Of a DNA stretch of 21,178 bases, positions 1 through 7,782 are shown in pieces. The notes below the pieces were generated by a model. The model searched no databases. It saw only the letters and a list, made by a program, of their open reading frames with translations, and was not told the DNA's origin. The translations under genes and the position numbers were made by a program. Location of the stretch: assembly GCA_024403215.1 (NCBI GenBank), contig JAKSSJ010000009.1, positions 1-21,178 of the forward strand, written 5' to 3'. How positions within the stretch are numbered: position 1 is the first letter of the stretch; each line of letters starts with the position of its first letter. The DNA is from Clostridia bacterium. GTDB lineage: Bacteria > Bacillota > Clostridia > Peptostreptococcales > Anaerovoracaceae.

Positions 1-984
1 AGACAAGACGGTACATTTACAAATGAAGTAATGCTCAACAGAATGAACTTTGATCTTGCAAACGATCTCGGAAATCTTGTTTCAAGATGTGTTGCAATGG
101 TTGAAAAGTACAATGGTGGCATAATTCCAGAATGCAAGTGCAAGGATGGAAATGTTCCAGCAGCTATTGCATCTGACGAAAACTTTATTGCAGTCACAAA
201 AGATCTTCAGAGCATTGCTCTTACTGTAAGAGATAAGGTTGAAGCTCACATGGATAAGTTTGAGTTCAATCTTGCACTTGAAGAAATTTGGATTCTTGTT
301 AGAAGAACAAATAAATATATTGATGAGACTAGCCCATGGGTACTTGCAAAAGATCCTGCTTTAAAGGACAAGCTTGATGCAGCTTTATATAACATGATTG
401 AGTGCATCAGAATTGTCAGCGTTCTTATCTATCCATTCATGCACACTACATCTGATAAGATTAGAGAACAGATTGGTCTTGGTGGAAAAGAACCTAAGTG
501 GGAAGATGCTGTTGCATATAACGTAATGGGTGGAGAGAAAGTTGTTAAGGGAGATCCTATCTTCCCAAGACTTGATGTTAAAAAAGAACTTGAAGAGCTT
601 GAAGCAATTAAAGAGGCTGCAATGGCTGCTGCTAGTGGCATCAAGTACGAGCCATACAAAGAAGAAATCGAGTTTGAAGATTTTGATAAGATAGACTTAA
701 GAACAGGTGTTATAACAAAGGCAGAAAAGCATCCAAAAGCTGATAAGCTTTTAGTATTCCAGGTAGATATGGGAAATGAAACAAGACAGATTATCTCTGG
801 TGTTGCAGAGCACTTTAAGCCTGAAGAATGCGTTGGCCAGCATGTAATTGTTGTTGCAAACTTAAAGCCAAGAATGCTTAGAGGTCTTGAATCAAAGGGC
901 ATGCTTATCTTCTCCGATGATTTAAAGGATGGTCATCTTAAGTTTGCATCCACACTTTCTGATGGAGGAATGACAGTAGGTTAA
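1..984 (+). CDS. metG: Methionyl-tRNA synthetase, C-terminal part (5' truncated by window edge)
   Basis: Attaches methionine to tRNA-Met in the cytoplasm. Codons are open from base 1 in the same frame (RQDGTFTNEVMLNR...), so the true start lies upstream and the ATG at 31 is internal. What is visible is the end of the catalytic fold leading into the anticodon-binding helical domain, with the family hallmark NFDLANDLGNLVSR and later ETSPWVLAKD. After a charged linker comes a C-terminal EMAPII/Trbp111-like OB-fold tRNA-binding domain (FEDFDKIDLRTG, HPKADKLLVFQVD, ANLKPRMLRGLESKGM), the usual form of dimeric bacterial MetRS. It is the first visible gene of a metG-tatD-alr-tilS run, and tatD begins 2 nt after its stop. 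The identification is firm; the catalytic HIGH/KMSKS region is outside the window. Confidence 0.96.
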   Translation, partial: RQDGTFTNEVMLNRMNFDLANDLGNLVSRCVAMVEKYNGGIIPECKCKDGNVPAAIASDENFIAVTKDLQSIALTVRDKVEAHMDKFEFNLALEEIWILVRRTNKYIDETSPWVLAKDPALKDKLDAALYNMIECIRIVSVLIYPFMHTTSDKIREQIGLGGKEPKWEDAVAYNVMGGEKVVKGDPIFPRLDVKKELEELEAIKEAAMAAASGIKYEPYKEEIEFEDFDKIDLRTGVITKAEKHPKADKLLVFQVDMGNETRQIISGVAEHFKPEECVGQHVIVVANLKPRMLRGLESKGMLIFSDDLKDGHLKFASTLSDGGMTVG

Positions 985-986
985 AT

Positions 987-1778
987 ATGAAATGTCTTTT
1001 TGATACGCACTGTCATTTATACGATGAGAGATACGATGAGTTTAAAGATGAGCTTATCAAAGAAATAGAAGCCTCTGATATTAAATATCTTGTTGATATC
1101 GGAACGGATATTTATACTTGCAAAAAGGTTGTAGAGGATACAAAGAAATATTCTTTCTGCTATGGAACTGTTGGATATTATCCTGGAGATACAGGAAAAC
1201 TTACAGATGAAATTCTGTCTGAAGTGTTTGATATGTACAAGGGTAATGAAAAGATAGTTGCAATAGGTGAAATTGGTCTTGATACTCATGATCCGGAAAA
1301 CTATCCAGAGCTTGACGTTCAAAAGAAATGGCTTAGAGCTCAGCTTTCTATGGCAAGAGAGCTTAATGCACCTATTTGCATTCATTCTCGCGATGCAGAT
1401 AATGAAACATTTCAAATATTGAAAGAAGAGGTTCTTGGCAAAACTCCAGTACTTTTACATTGTTTCTCTGGCTCAAAAGAGCTTGCAGCAGAATATGTAA
1501 AGCTTGGTGCAATGATTTCTTTGGGCGGCCCTGTAACATTTAAGAATGCAAGACACTCACAAGAGGTTGCAGCAAGTGTTCCACTTGAGAAGCTTCTTAT
1601 AGAAACTGATGCACCTTATCTTACACCGGTTCCATTTAGAGGAGAAATTAATAAACCAAATTATGTTGAATACACTGCAAGAAAAATTGCAGAGCTTAGA
1701 AATATTTCATACGAAGAACTTGCAAACGCAACATTAGAGAACGCATGCCGTTTCTACAGAATTAAAAATGAGAAATAG
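987..1778 (+). CDS. tatD: TatD family metal-dependent DNase
   Basis: A TIM-barrel metal-dependent hydrolase of the TatD/YcfH family. Family members act as 3'-5' exonucleases on DNA in the cytoplasm, and the exact physiological substrate is often unsettled. Metal-ligand motifs appear in order: FDTHCHLY near the N-terminus (His8, His10), AIGEIGLD (Glu), CIHSRDA (His), LLHCFSG (His) and IETDAPYLTP (Asp), followed by the family signature PFRGEINKPNYV. At 263 aa it is full length. Metal ligands look intact, so it is probably active. The ATG at 987 is 2 nt after the metG stop with no well-spaced Shine-Dalgarno, which suggests translational coupling. Its last 11 nt overlap the start of alr. metG-tatD adjacency is common in Firmicutes, where tatD is often followed by rnmV and rsmA; here alr follows instead. 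Confidence 0.94.
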   Translation: MKCLFDTHCHLYDERYDEFKDELIKEIEASDIKYLVDIGTDIYTCKKVVEDTKKYSFCYGTVGYYPGDTGKLTDEILSEVFDMYKGNEKIVAIGEIGLDTHDPENYPELDVQKKWLRAQLSMARELNAPICIHSRDADNETFQILKEEVLGKTPVLLHCFSGSKELAAEYVKLGAMISLGGPVTFKNARHSQEVAASVPLEKLLIETDAPYLTPVPFRGEINKPNYVEYTARKIAELRNISYEELANATLENACRFYRIKNEK

Positions 1779-2907
1779 AATTGAAGTAAATCTAAATCAA
1801 TTAAAGGCAAACCTTGAGACTGTAAAAAGTAACTTAAGCAAAGGCACAGATATTATTGCTGTAGTTAAAGCAAATGCTTACGGCCATGGCGATATTGGCG
1901 TTTCAAAATATCTTGAGGAAAGCTGCCAGATAAGAGCCTTTGCAGTTGCAGGACTTGATGAGGCGCTTCGCTTAAGGGAGGGCGGCATAAAGTCTGATAT
2001 ACTCGTACTCTCATATATTGATCCAGAAGATCTTGCTTTGGCGGTTAATAACAATATTACAATTGCTCTTATATCACCAGAGCACGCAATTGCAATGTCT
2101 AATAAGGCTGGCGAGCTTGGTGTTAAGGCAAAGGCTCATCTCAAAATTAACACAGGTATGAACAGAGTTGGCTTTGATTGCAAAACCTTCAAACAACTCA
2201 TGGTTATAGCAGGTGCGTATAAGCTTCCTAATTTAGATTTCACGGGAATCTTTTCTCACTTCTCATCATCGGATGATTTATCCAAAGGGGCAGAACCATA
2301 TACTCAGCTTCAGCTTGAAAGATTTGAAAAGGTTCTCCAGTATCTTTCCGAGCAAGGAATCAAGGTTGGCCTTAGACATATTTCAAATTCAGGCGCAATA
2401 GGCAAGTACAAGTTTGCAAACTTTGACGCGGTAAGATGTGGAGCTCTTATGTATGGCTACAACACCGCAGTAGATGCAAAGATGAATGTAAAGCCAGTGA
2501 TGCAATGGAAGGCTGCCATCAGTACTGTTAGAACAGTAGGATTTGGTGATGCAATTTCGTATTCAAGAACCTTTGTCGCAAAAGAAGAAATGAAGATTGC
2601 AACAATTTGCATAGGATATGCAGATGGATTGCCACGCAGTCTTTCAAACAAAGGCACAGTTTTAATTCATGGCGTTAAGTGCCAATGCCTTGGGCTTGTT
2701 TGCATGGACCAGATGATGGTTGATGTGTCCAAGGTAACAGATGAAATTAAAATGGGCGACGAAGCAGTAATAATTGGTGAAAGCAGAAGTGATGATGGTA
2801 GCAAGCTATTAGTTCAAACTGCAGATGATGTGGCAGCAATGGCTGGAACTTGCATGCATGACGTTTTATCATCTATTCAGTCCCGCGTTGAGCGAGTATA
2901 TTTGTGA
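1768..2907 (+). CDS. alr: Alanine racemase (PLP-dependent)
   Basis: Interconverts L- and D-alanine to supply D-Ala for peptidoglycan, in the cytoplasm as a dimer. The fold type III PLP-binding motif VVKANAYGHG gives PLP lysine Lys34. The second catalytic residue, Tyr265, sits in AISYSRTF. Further family motifs are LKINTGMNRVG, FTGIFSHFSSSD, RHISNSGA and VCMDQMMVDV near the C-terminus. Length (379 aa) is normal. The ATG at 1768 lies inside the end of tatD (11-nt overlap) and puts the first beta-strand (RIEVNLNQLKANL) at the correct distance from Lys34, so no other start is needed. It ends in a GTGA overlap with tilS. Nothing appears to be missing. Confidence 0.96.
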   Translation: MRNRIEVNLNQLKANLETVKSNLSKGTDIIAVVKANAYGHGDIGVSKYLEESCQIRAFAVAGLDEALRLREGGIKSDILVLSYIDPEDLALAVNNNITIALISPEHAIAMSNKAGELGVKAKAHLKINTGMNRVGFDCKTFKQLMVIAGAYKLPNLDFTGIFSHFSSSDDLSKGAEPYTQLQLERFEKVLQYLSEQGIKVGLRHISNSGAIGKYKFANFDAVRCGALMYGYNTAVDAKMNVKPVMQWKAAISTVRTVGFGDAISYSRTFVAKEEMKIATICIGYADGLPRSLSNKGTVLIHGVKCQCLGLVCMDQMMVDVSKVTDEIKMGDEAVIIGESRSDDGSKLLVQTADDVAAMAGTCMHDVLSSIQSRVERVYL

Positions 2908-3866
2908 ACAAACTACGCGATAAAATTAAAAAAGTAATAATCGATGAAGAATTGATTACAAAAGGCGAAAGAGTCGCGCTTGGGCTTTCGGGCGGGCCTG
3001 ACTCTATTTGTTTGCTCGAAATTCTTTTTAGTCTAAAAGAGGAAATTGGCTTTACTCTTGAGGCTTTGCATGTAAATCACATGATAAGAGGGGTCGAGGC
3101 TGATGAAGATGAGCTATTCTTAAAAGAATATTGCCAGGAGAAAGGAGTTCCTCTTACTTCGGTAAAGCTTGATGTTTCGGCTCTTTCAAAAGAAAATGAT
3201 AAGACCGAAGAAGAAATGGGAAGAGATCTTAGGATATTAGAGCTTAAAAAGCTTGGTGCCGATAAGATTGCTCTAGCTCATAATAAAAATGATCAGGCCG
3301 AGACTATTCTTATGAGGATTATAAGAGGAACAGGGGTAAGCGGCCTTTGCGGCATGGAGATAAAAAGAGAAGATGGTGTAATTAGACCACTTCTTAGGAC
3401 GCCAAGGGCAGAAATTGAAGAATTTGTAGCCGAAAACAATCTGCCAGCAAGGCAAGACAAGACAAATTTCGAAGCAGAATATACAAGAAACAAGATCAGA
3501 TTAGAGCTTTTGCCAAAGCTTTTGGAGTTTAACCCAAATATAGTTGATGCCCTAGATAGGCTTTCCGCCAGTGCCTCAGATGATGAGGAGCTTCTATCAG
3601 CGATAGCCGATGAATTTCTTCAATCGAACCGGGATAAAGTGCTAAAAATCAAGGATTTATCGCAATTAAGCGATGCGGTTTTTGCGAGGGTAATTACTAG
3701 ATATTTGGCCTCGTTTGGGCTGACGGAAGATATTTCAGCAGTTCATATTAAGGCTCTTAGGGCCGCGGTAAAGAAAAATGTTGGGAATAAAACGATAGAA
3801 TTCCCTCACGGCTTCAATATATTGCTAAAAAATGGAAATATAAAGGTTCTAAAAAGGGATGCGTAA
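2904..3866 (+). CDS. tilS: tRNA(Ile)-lysidine synthetase, short form
   Basis: Converts C34 of the tRNA-Ile CAU anticodon to lysidine using ATP and lysine, so that it reads AUA. The N-type ATP pyrophosphatase P-loop is SGGPDS (residues 29-34), followed by ALHVNHMIRG, IALAHNKNDQAET and RIIRGTGVSGLCGM, all TilS-typical. An N-terminal PP-loop domain of about 200 residues is followed by the helical middle domain. At 320 aa it is shorter than the 430-470 aa of E. coli and B. subtilis enzymes, and it appears to lack most or all of the C-terminal TilS_C domain, resembling the short Aquifex-type enzyme. The start is a GTG overlapping the alr stop (GTGA) without a good Shine-Dalgarno. The stop codon lies in the loop of the downstream terminator. 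The hpt and ftsH genes that often follow tilS in Firmicutes are absent here. Confidence 0.93.
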   Translation: MNKLRDKIKKVIIDEELITKGERVALGLSGGPDSICLLEILFSLKEEIGFTLEALHVNHMIRGVEADEDELFLKEYCQEKGVPLTSVKLDVSALSKENDKTEEEMGRDLRILELKKLGADKIALAHNKNDQAETILMRIIRGTGVSGLCGMEIKREDGVIRPLLRTPRAEIEEFVAENNLPARQDKTNFEAEYTRNKIRLELLPKLLEFNPNIVDALDRLSASASDDEELLSAIADEFLQSNRDKVLKIKDLSQLSDAVFARVITRYLASFGLTEDISAVHIKALRAAVKKNVGNKTIEFPHGFNILLKNGNIKVLKRDA

Positions 3867-3881
3867 GCATCTCTTTTTTTA
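3855..3881 (+). terminator. Intrinsic terminator after tilS
   Basis: Perfect 8-bp stem (one G-U pair) AGGGATGC / GCATCTCT with loop GTAA, followed directly by a run of T. The loop holds the tilS stop TAA (3864-3866), so the coding end and the terminator are merged. A run of A just upstream could pair with the T tract. It separates the metG-tatD-alr-tilS unit from the gdpP promoter. Confidence 0.88.
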
Positions 3882-3909
3882 TTTTTCTTATATATAGTAG
3901 TATATAGTA

Positions 3910-3918
3910 TGGTATAAT
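3910..3918 (+). promoter_or_regulatory. Extended -10 promoter for gdpP
   Basis: TGGTATAAT is a perfect extended -10 element (TGN plus TATAAT, with TATAAT at 3913-3918). It sits in an AT-rich stretch between the tilS terminator and gdpP, 62 nt before the gdpP ATG. No good TTGACA-like -35 lies 16-19 nt upstream (only AT-rich TTATAT-like sequence), which is compatible with an extended -10 promoter. Transcription would start near 3925. Confidence 0.72.
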
Positions 3919-3931
3919 TATATGTCTTATT

Positions 3932-3961
3932 GTGGGGGCAGTGTTCCCGCAATTGTTTGCG
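3932..3961 (+). other. Potential alternative hairpins in gdpP leader
   Basis: Two small hairpins share the segment CCCGC. GTGGG (3932-3936) can pair with CCCGC (3946-3950), and CGCAA (3948-3952) can pair with TTGCG (3957-3961) around a TTGT loop. They cannot form together. The gdpP Shine-Dalgarno GAGGA follows at 3970-3974. This does not match any riboswitch class I know. The stems are only 5 bp, so function is uncertain. Confidence 0.4.
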
Positions 3962-3980
3962 TGCTTAATGAGGAACTCGC

Positions 3981-5951
3981 ATGGAAAAGAAATTATTTAA
4001 GAAAACATTGCTTCCTGTAATCACAATCGATTTTGTGATCATGCTTTGCATGGGCGTGGTAACAGTGCTTTTCAAAAAACCATATTTATATTTTGGACTT
4101 GGTTTTCTTGGGCTTGCAATAATCTCAAGAGTTTTCCATTGGCTATTTTCAGAAAAGAATGCAAAAACCGAGTTTAAAAAACTTCAGACTAATATCGAGC
4201 AAGAAATCGACGACATGACAAAGTCATTTGAGCATGGTTCGCCACTTCTTTTGTGCCTTGTAGATATTGATGGAAAGCTGATTTGGTCTAACGATAAATT
4301 TGCGGCAGTTTTTGAAGACCAGACTGCATTTGATGAGTTGGCTGGCAGAAGCTTTGTAAATATCTTCTTCGATCAAGAGGAAAGCATTGAAGAGATTGTA
4401 GTAGAGGATAAGGTGTATTCAGTTTCTGCAAAGACGGTTCAGCGTCATGATGGTAGCATGGCAAGAATGCTCTTCTGGCAGAATGTAACCGCAAGAGAAA
4501 CAATAAAGCAGCTTTACATTGATAGCCGTGCTTGTATGGCTCTTCTGGATATTGATAACTACGACGAGATTATTGAGAGCTCGCCATCTGAGGAGCAATC
4601 AACTATTGCAGCCGAAATTGATAGAGCTATAAGAGAATGGGCTCACGAGATTGATGCATCGGTTGCTAAGGTTAAGGATAGCCGTTACAGCATGACCTTT
4701 GAAAATAAATATATGAACGCTCTAAGGGAAGGTAAATTTGCCATCTTAGATAGAATGCATGAGATTCAAACAAAGGCGGATTTCCCAACAACTATTTCTC
4801 TTGGAATTGCGGTTGGCGAGTCTGAGCTTTCAAAGCTGCAGGAGTCTGCAGAAGATGCACTAGACCTTGCTCAGGCAAGGGGCGGCGATCAGGCTGTTGT
4901 AAGATTAAAAGGCGGAGCTGCTGAATACTACGGCGGAAACCTTCCAACTGTTGAAAAGCGAAATAAGGGCAAGAGCAGAGTAATTGCTCACCAGCTTACT
5001 TCCGCAATTGAAGCATCAGATAAGGTGATTGTAATGGGTCATGCAAAGCCAGACCTTGATGCATTTGGTGCAGCGATGGGAATGCTAAGTCTTTGCGAAA
5101 ACATTGGTGTTGCTGCAGCTTTAGTTTTAGACGAGCCATCGGATGGAATAGCAACAGCATACGAAAGCGCTGTAGAGAGCAAAGAGTTTGTATTTATCAG
5201 TCATGAGCAAGCGCTTACAAGTGTTACAGCAAATACGCTTGTTATAGCTGTAGATCATCACATTGCAGCAATCTCTGAATGCCCAGAGCTTTTGGAAAAA
5301 GCAAGGCGCATAGTTATAATCGACCACCACAGGAAATCAGCAAATGCAATTGAGAATGCTTTGCTTACACATATGGAGGTTTATGCATCGTCAACCTCAG
5401 AGCTTGTTACAGAAATACTTCAGTACTCACGCTCAAAAGGAAAAGTATCTAAGGCGGTTGCAGAATATCTTCTTGCAGGCATTATGCTTGATACAAAGAA
5501 CTTCTCTATTAACACTGGAGTTAGAACCTTTGACGCAGCTGCATTCCTTAAGGACAAGGGTGCAGAGAATAAAGTTTTAAGAAGCTACTTTAGAATGAAT
5601 CTTGAGCTTTATCAAAAGAAAGCAGCAATTATTGCAAATGCAGAAATTCTTTCAAATGGCGTTGCAGTTTCATATACAAGAGATACAGACCCAAGCATGA
5701 ATATAATTTGTGCCCAGGCAGCTGATGAGCTTTTGGATATGCACGGAGTTGTAGCAGCCTTTGTTGCAGGAAGAATGGAAGATTATACAGCAGTATCTGC
5801 AAGATCTTTAGGCAAGGTAAATGTTCAAACTATTATGGAACAGCTTGGAGGCGGCGGACATCAAAATGTGGCTGCTGCGCAGACCAAGGTTAGCCCAGAA
5901 GAATCAATAGCGCAGGTAGTTAGCATAATGAGATCAAATGAAATGTTATAG
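3981..5951 (+). CDS. gdpP: Cyclic-di-AMP phosphodiesterase GdpP (PAS / degenerate GGDEF / DHH-DHHA1)
   Basis: Membrane-bound phosphodiesterase that cleaves c-di-AMP to pApA, controlling potassium and osmotic balance, wall stress and beta-lactam tolerance in Firmicutes. Domain order: two membrane segments (about 10-30 and 33-53), a PAS-like domain (about 80-175), a degenerate GGDEF domain without a GGDEF motif (about 175-310, SLGIAVGE), then DHH and DHHA1. Catalytic metal-binding residues are present: His354, Asp358 and Asp360 in GHAKPDLDAFG, DHH at 425-427, a second DHH at 448-450, and the DHHA1 glycine motif GGGGH at 623-627. The length, 656 aa, matches B. subtilis GdpP (YybT). The start at 3981 has GAGGA 6 nt upstream and its own promoter. 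It begins the conserved gdpP-rplI-dnaB cluster. The degenerate GGDEF is normal for this family and is not decay. Confidence 0.95.
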   Translation: MEKKLFKKTLLPVITIDFVIMLCMGVVTVLFKKPYLYFGLGFLGLAIISRVFHWLFSEKNAKTEFKKLQTNIEQEIDDMTKSFEHGSPLLLCLVDIDGKLIWSNDKFAAVFEDQTAFDELAGRSFVNIFFDQEESIEEIVVEDKVYSVSAKTVQRHDGSMARMLFWQNVTARETIKQLYIDSRACMALLDIDNYDEIIESSPSEEQSTIAAEIDRAIREWAHEIDASVAKVKDSRYSMTFENKYMNALREGKFAILDRMHEIQTKADFPTTISLGIAVGESELSKLQESAEDALDLAQARGGDQAVVRLKGGAAEYYGGNLPTVEKRNKGKSRVIAHQLTSAIEASDKVIVMGHAKPDLDAFGAAMGMLSLCENIGVAAALVLDEPSDGIATAYESAVESKEFVFISHEQALTSVTANTLVIAVDHHIAAISECPELLEKARRIVIIDHHRKSANAIENALLTHMEVYASSTSELVTEILQYSRSKGKVSKAVAEYLLAGIMLDTKNFSINTGVRTFDAAAFLKDKGAENKVLRSYFRMNLELYQKKAAIIANAEILSNGVAVSYTRDTDPSMNIICAQAADELLDMHGVVAAFVAGRMEDYTAVSARSLGKVNVQTIMEQLGGGGHQNVAAAQTKVSPEESIAQVVSIMRSNEML

Positions 5952-5963
5952 GAGGCATAAGAT

Positions 5964-6416
5964 ATGCAGGTTATATTACTTAAAGATGTAAAGGGCCTTG
6001 GTAAGGCTGGAGATGTTGTAAAGGCTTCTGACGGTTATGTTAGAAACATGCTTCTTCCTAAAAAGCTTTGCATGGAAGCTACAGAAGGTAACTTAAAGAC
6101 ACTTGAAAGAAAACGTGCAGAGATTGAAGCTCAGCGTGCAATAGATAAACAGGTTGCAGAAGATATCAAGGCAAAGGTCGAGGCTGGTCCTGCAGTAGAG
6201 ATTGAATCAAAGGCAGGAGAGGGCGGAAGACTCTTTGGTGCAGTAACATCTCAAAATATTGCAGATGCCTTCCTTAAGACATATAAGATTGAACTTGATA
6301 AGAAAAAGATTGAGCTTGATGCTCCAATCAAGCAAATTGGAGATACTAAGGTTACTCTTAAGCTCTATCCAGGAGTAACGGCAGCACTTAAGGTTAGCGT
6401 AAAAGAAATAAAGTAA
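5964..6416 (+). CDS. rplI: Large ribosomal subunit protein bL9
   Basis: Ribosomal protein that binds 23S rRNA at the base of the L1 stalk and helps keep reading frame. The N-terminal signature is clear (VILLKDVKGLGKAGDVVKAS, then DGYVRNMLLPKKLCMEAT). It is followed by the long connecting helix rich in Lys, Glu and Ala and the C-terminal rRNA-binding domain (GGRLFGAVTSQNIADAF). Length (150 aa) is standard. A strong Shine-Dalgarno GGAGG (5951-5955) sits 8 nt before the ATG and shares its first G with the gdpP stop codon (TAGGAGG), so the two genes are linked translationally. gdpP-rplI-dnaB is one of the most conserved gene orders in Firmicutes. Confidence 0.98.
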   Translation: MQVILLKDVKGLGKAGDVVKASDGYVRNMLLPKKLCMEATEGNLKTLERKRAEIEAQRAIDKQVAEDIKAKVEAGPAVEIESKAGEGGRLFGAVTSQNIADAFLKTYKIELDKKKIELDAPIKQIGDTKVTLKLYPGVTAALKVSVKEIK

Positions 6417-6444
6417 ATTTAGACAGATAGAAAACAGGGAAACC

Positions 6445-7782
6445 ATGGCACAGATAGAAAGAATACCGCCTCACAATGACGATGCGGAAAAAAGTGTATT
6501 AGGAGCAGCTCTTATTGATTCAGAAGCATTTATCAAAATCTCTGACATTGTAAAGGCCGACGATTTTTATTCAAATGCTCATAAAGAAATTTATGCTGCA
6601 ATGATAGACCTTTATCAAAAAGGCCAGCCAATAGACCTTGTTACAGTTGTAGAACAGCTCAGAGCAAGAAAGGCATTAGAGGCTGCAGGTGGAAGAGCAT
6701 ATGTTGCAGAGCTTTCAGGATTTGCACCAACATCTGCAAATGCAACAAGCTATGCAAAGATAGTTGCAGACAAGGCTGTTGTTAGAAAATTAATTTCAAC
6801 CTCATCAACTATCATTGAGAATTGCTTTAAAGAAAACATTGAAAGCGAAACTCTTCTTGATAATGCAGAGGCTCAGATGTACGACATTGCACAAAAGCGT
6901 CAGTCATCAGATTTTTCTAGCATACAAGATGTTCTTAAGATAAACGTTGCTAATATCCATGAAGCAGAAGCAAATGGCCATAAGCTTCCTGGACTTCCAA
7001 CAGGCTATATTGATCTTGATAAGATGACAAGCGGTCTTCAGAAATCAGATCTTATTATCATTGCGGCTCGCCCATCAATGGGAAAGACAGCATTTGCCTT
7101 AAACATAGCGCAGCATGTAGCAATGAAGGAGAAAAAGCGAGTTGCAATTTTCTCTTTGGAAATGAGCAAGGAACAGCTCGGTTTAAGACTTCTTGCTATG
7201 GATGCAAGAGTAGACAGTAAAAAGCTTAGAGTTGGAGATTTAAGCGAAGATAACTGGGAGAGAGTTAACGACTCAATCAGAAACTTTGTTGATGCAGATA
7301 TAGTAATTGACGATACTCCTGGTCTTGGAGTAATGGAGCTTAGAAATAAAGCAAGAAGAATGGATAAGGAAAGAAAGTTAGACCTTATCATGATAGATTA
7401 CCTGCAGATGATGAGTTCCGATTCAAATGGCGAAAGCCGTCAGCAGGAAGTAACTCAAATCTCAAGATACTTAAAACAACTTGCAAGAGAGATGCAGTGC
7501 CCAGTTGTTGTTCTTTCGCAGCTGTCTCGTGCTGTTGAAGCAAGACAAGGAGACAAGAGACCAATTCTTTCAGACCTTAGAGAGTCTGGTGCAATAGAGC
7601 AAGACGCCGACGTAGTAATGTTCTTGTACAGAGAGGACTACTACAAGAGAGATCAAGAACCAACTAATATTTGTGAAGTAATTATTGCTAAGCAAAGAAT
7701 GGGTGAGACAGGTATTGCAAAACTTGCATGGCTGCCAAGCTTCACTAAATTTGTTAACATTCAAAAAGGACCTGAGGCTTAA
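6445..7782 (+). CDS. dnaB: Replicative DNA helicase (DnaB family)
   Basis: Hexameric 5'-3' helicase that unwinds DNA at the replication fork (called DnaC in Bacillus). The N-terminal all-helical primase-interaction domain starts with PPHNDDAEKSVLGAALID. A linker leads to the RecA-like motor: Walker A ARPSMGKTAFALNIA (Lys214, Thr215), FSLEMSKEQLGLRLL, Walker B LIMIDYLQMM, LSQLSRAVEAR and SDLRESGAIEQDADVV, with the C-terminal GETG-type loop. At 445 aa it is full length with no intein. The Shine-Dalgarno is modest (AGGGA upstream of 6445). Its stop overlaps the start of the DnaD-family gene (TAATG), so helicase and presumed loader are coupled in translation. Confidence 0.97.
   Translation: MAQIERIPPHNDDAEKSVLGAALIDSEAFIKISDIVKADDFYSNAHKEIYAAMIDLYQKGQPIDLVTVVEQLRARKALEAAGGRAYVAELSGFAPTSANATSYAKIVADKAVVRKLISTSSTIIENCFKENIESETLLDNAEAQMYDIAQKRQSSDFSSIQDVLKINVANIHEAEANGHKLPGLPTGYIDLDKMTSGLQKSDLIIIAARPSMGKTAFALNIAQHVAMKEKKRVAIFSLEMSKEQLGLRLLAMDARVDSKKLRVGDLSEDNWERVNDSIRNFVDADIVIDDTPGLGVMELRNKARRMDKERKLDLIMIDYLQMMSSDSNGESRQQEVTQISRYLKQLAREMQCPVVVLSQLSRAVEARQGDKRPILSDLRESGAIEQDADVVMFLYREDYYKRDQEPTNICEVIIAKQRMGETGIAKLAWLPSFTKFVNIQKGPEA

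Noticed and set aside
429..902. Long reverse-strand open frame opposite metG
   Set aside because: Low-complexity Ser/Ile/Phe-rich translation antisense to a strongly conserved coding region; a shadow of the real gene.
3882..3980. Known c-di-AMP (ydaO-type) riboswitch before gdpP
   Set aside because: The leader is about 56 nt, far too short, and lacks the conserved ydaO core.
4521..4911. GGDEF domain of GdpP as an active diguanylate cyclase
   Set aside because: The GGDEF signature is absent; this degenerate state is the rule in GdpP and is not evidence of c-di-GMP synthesis.
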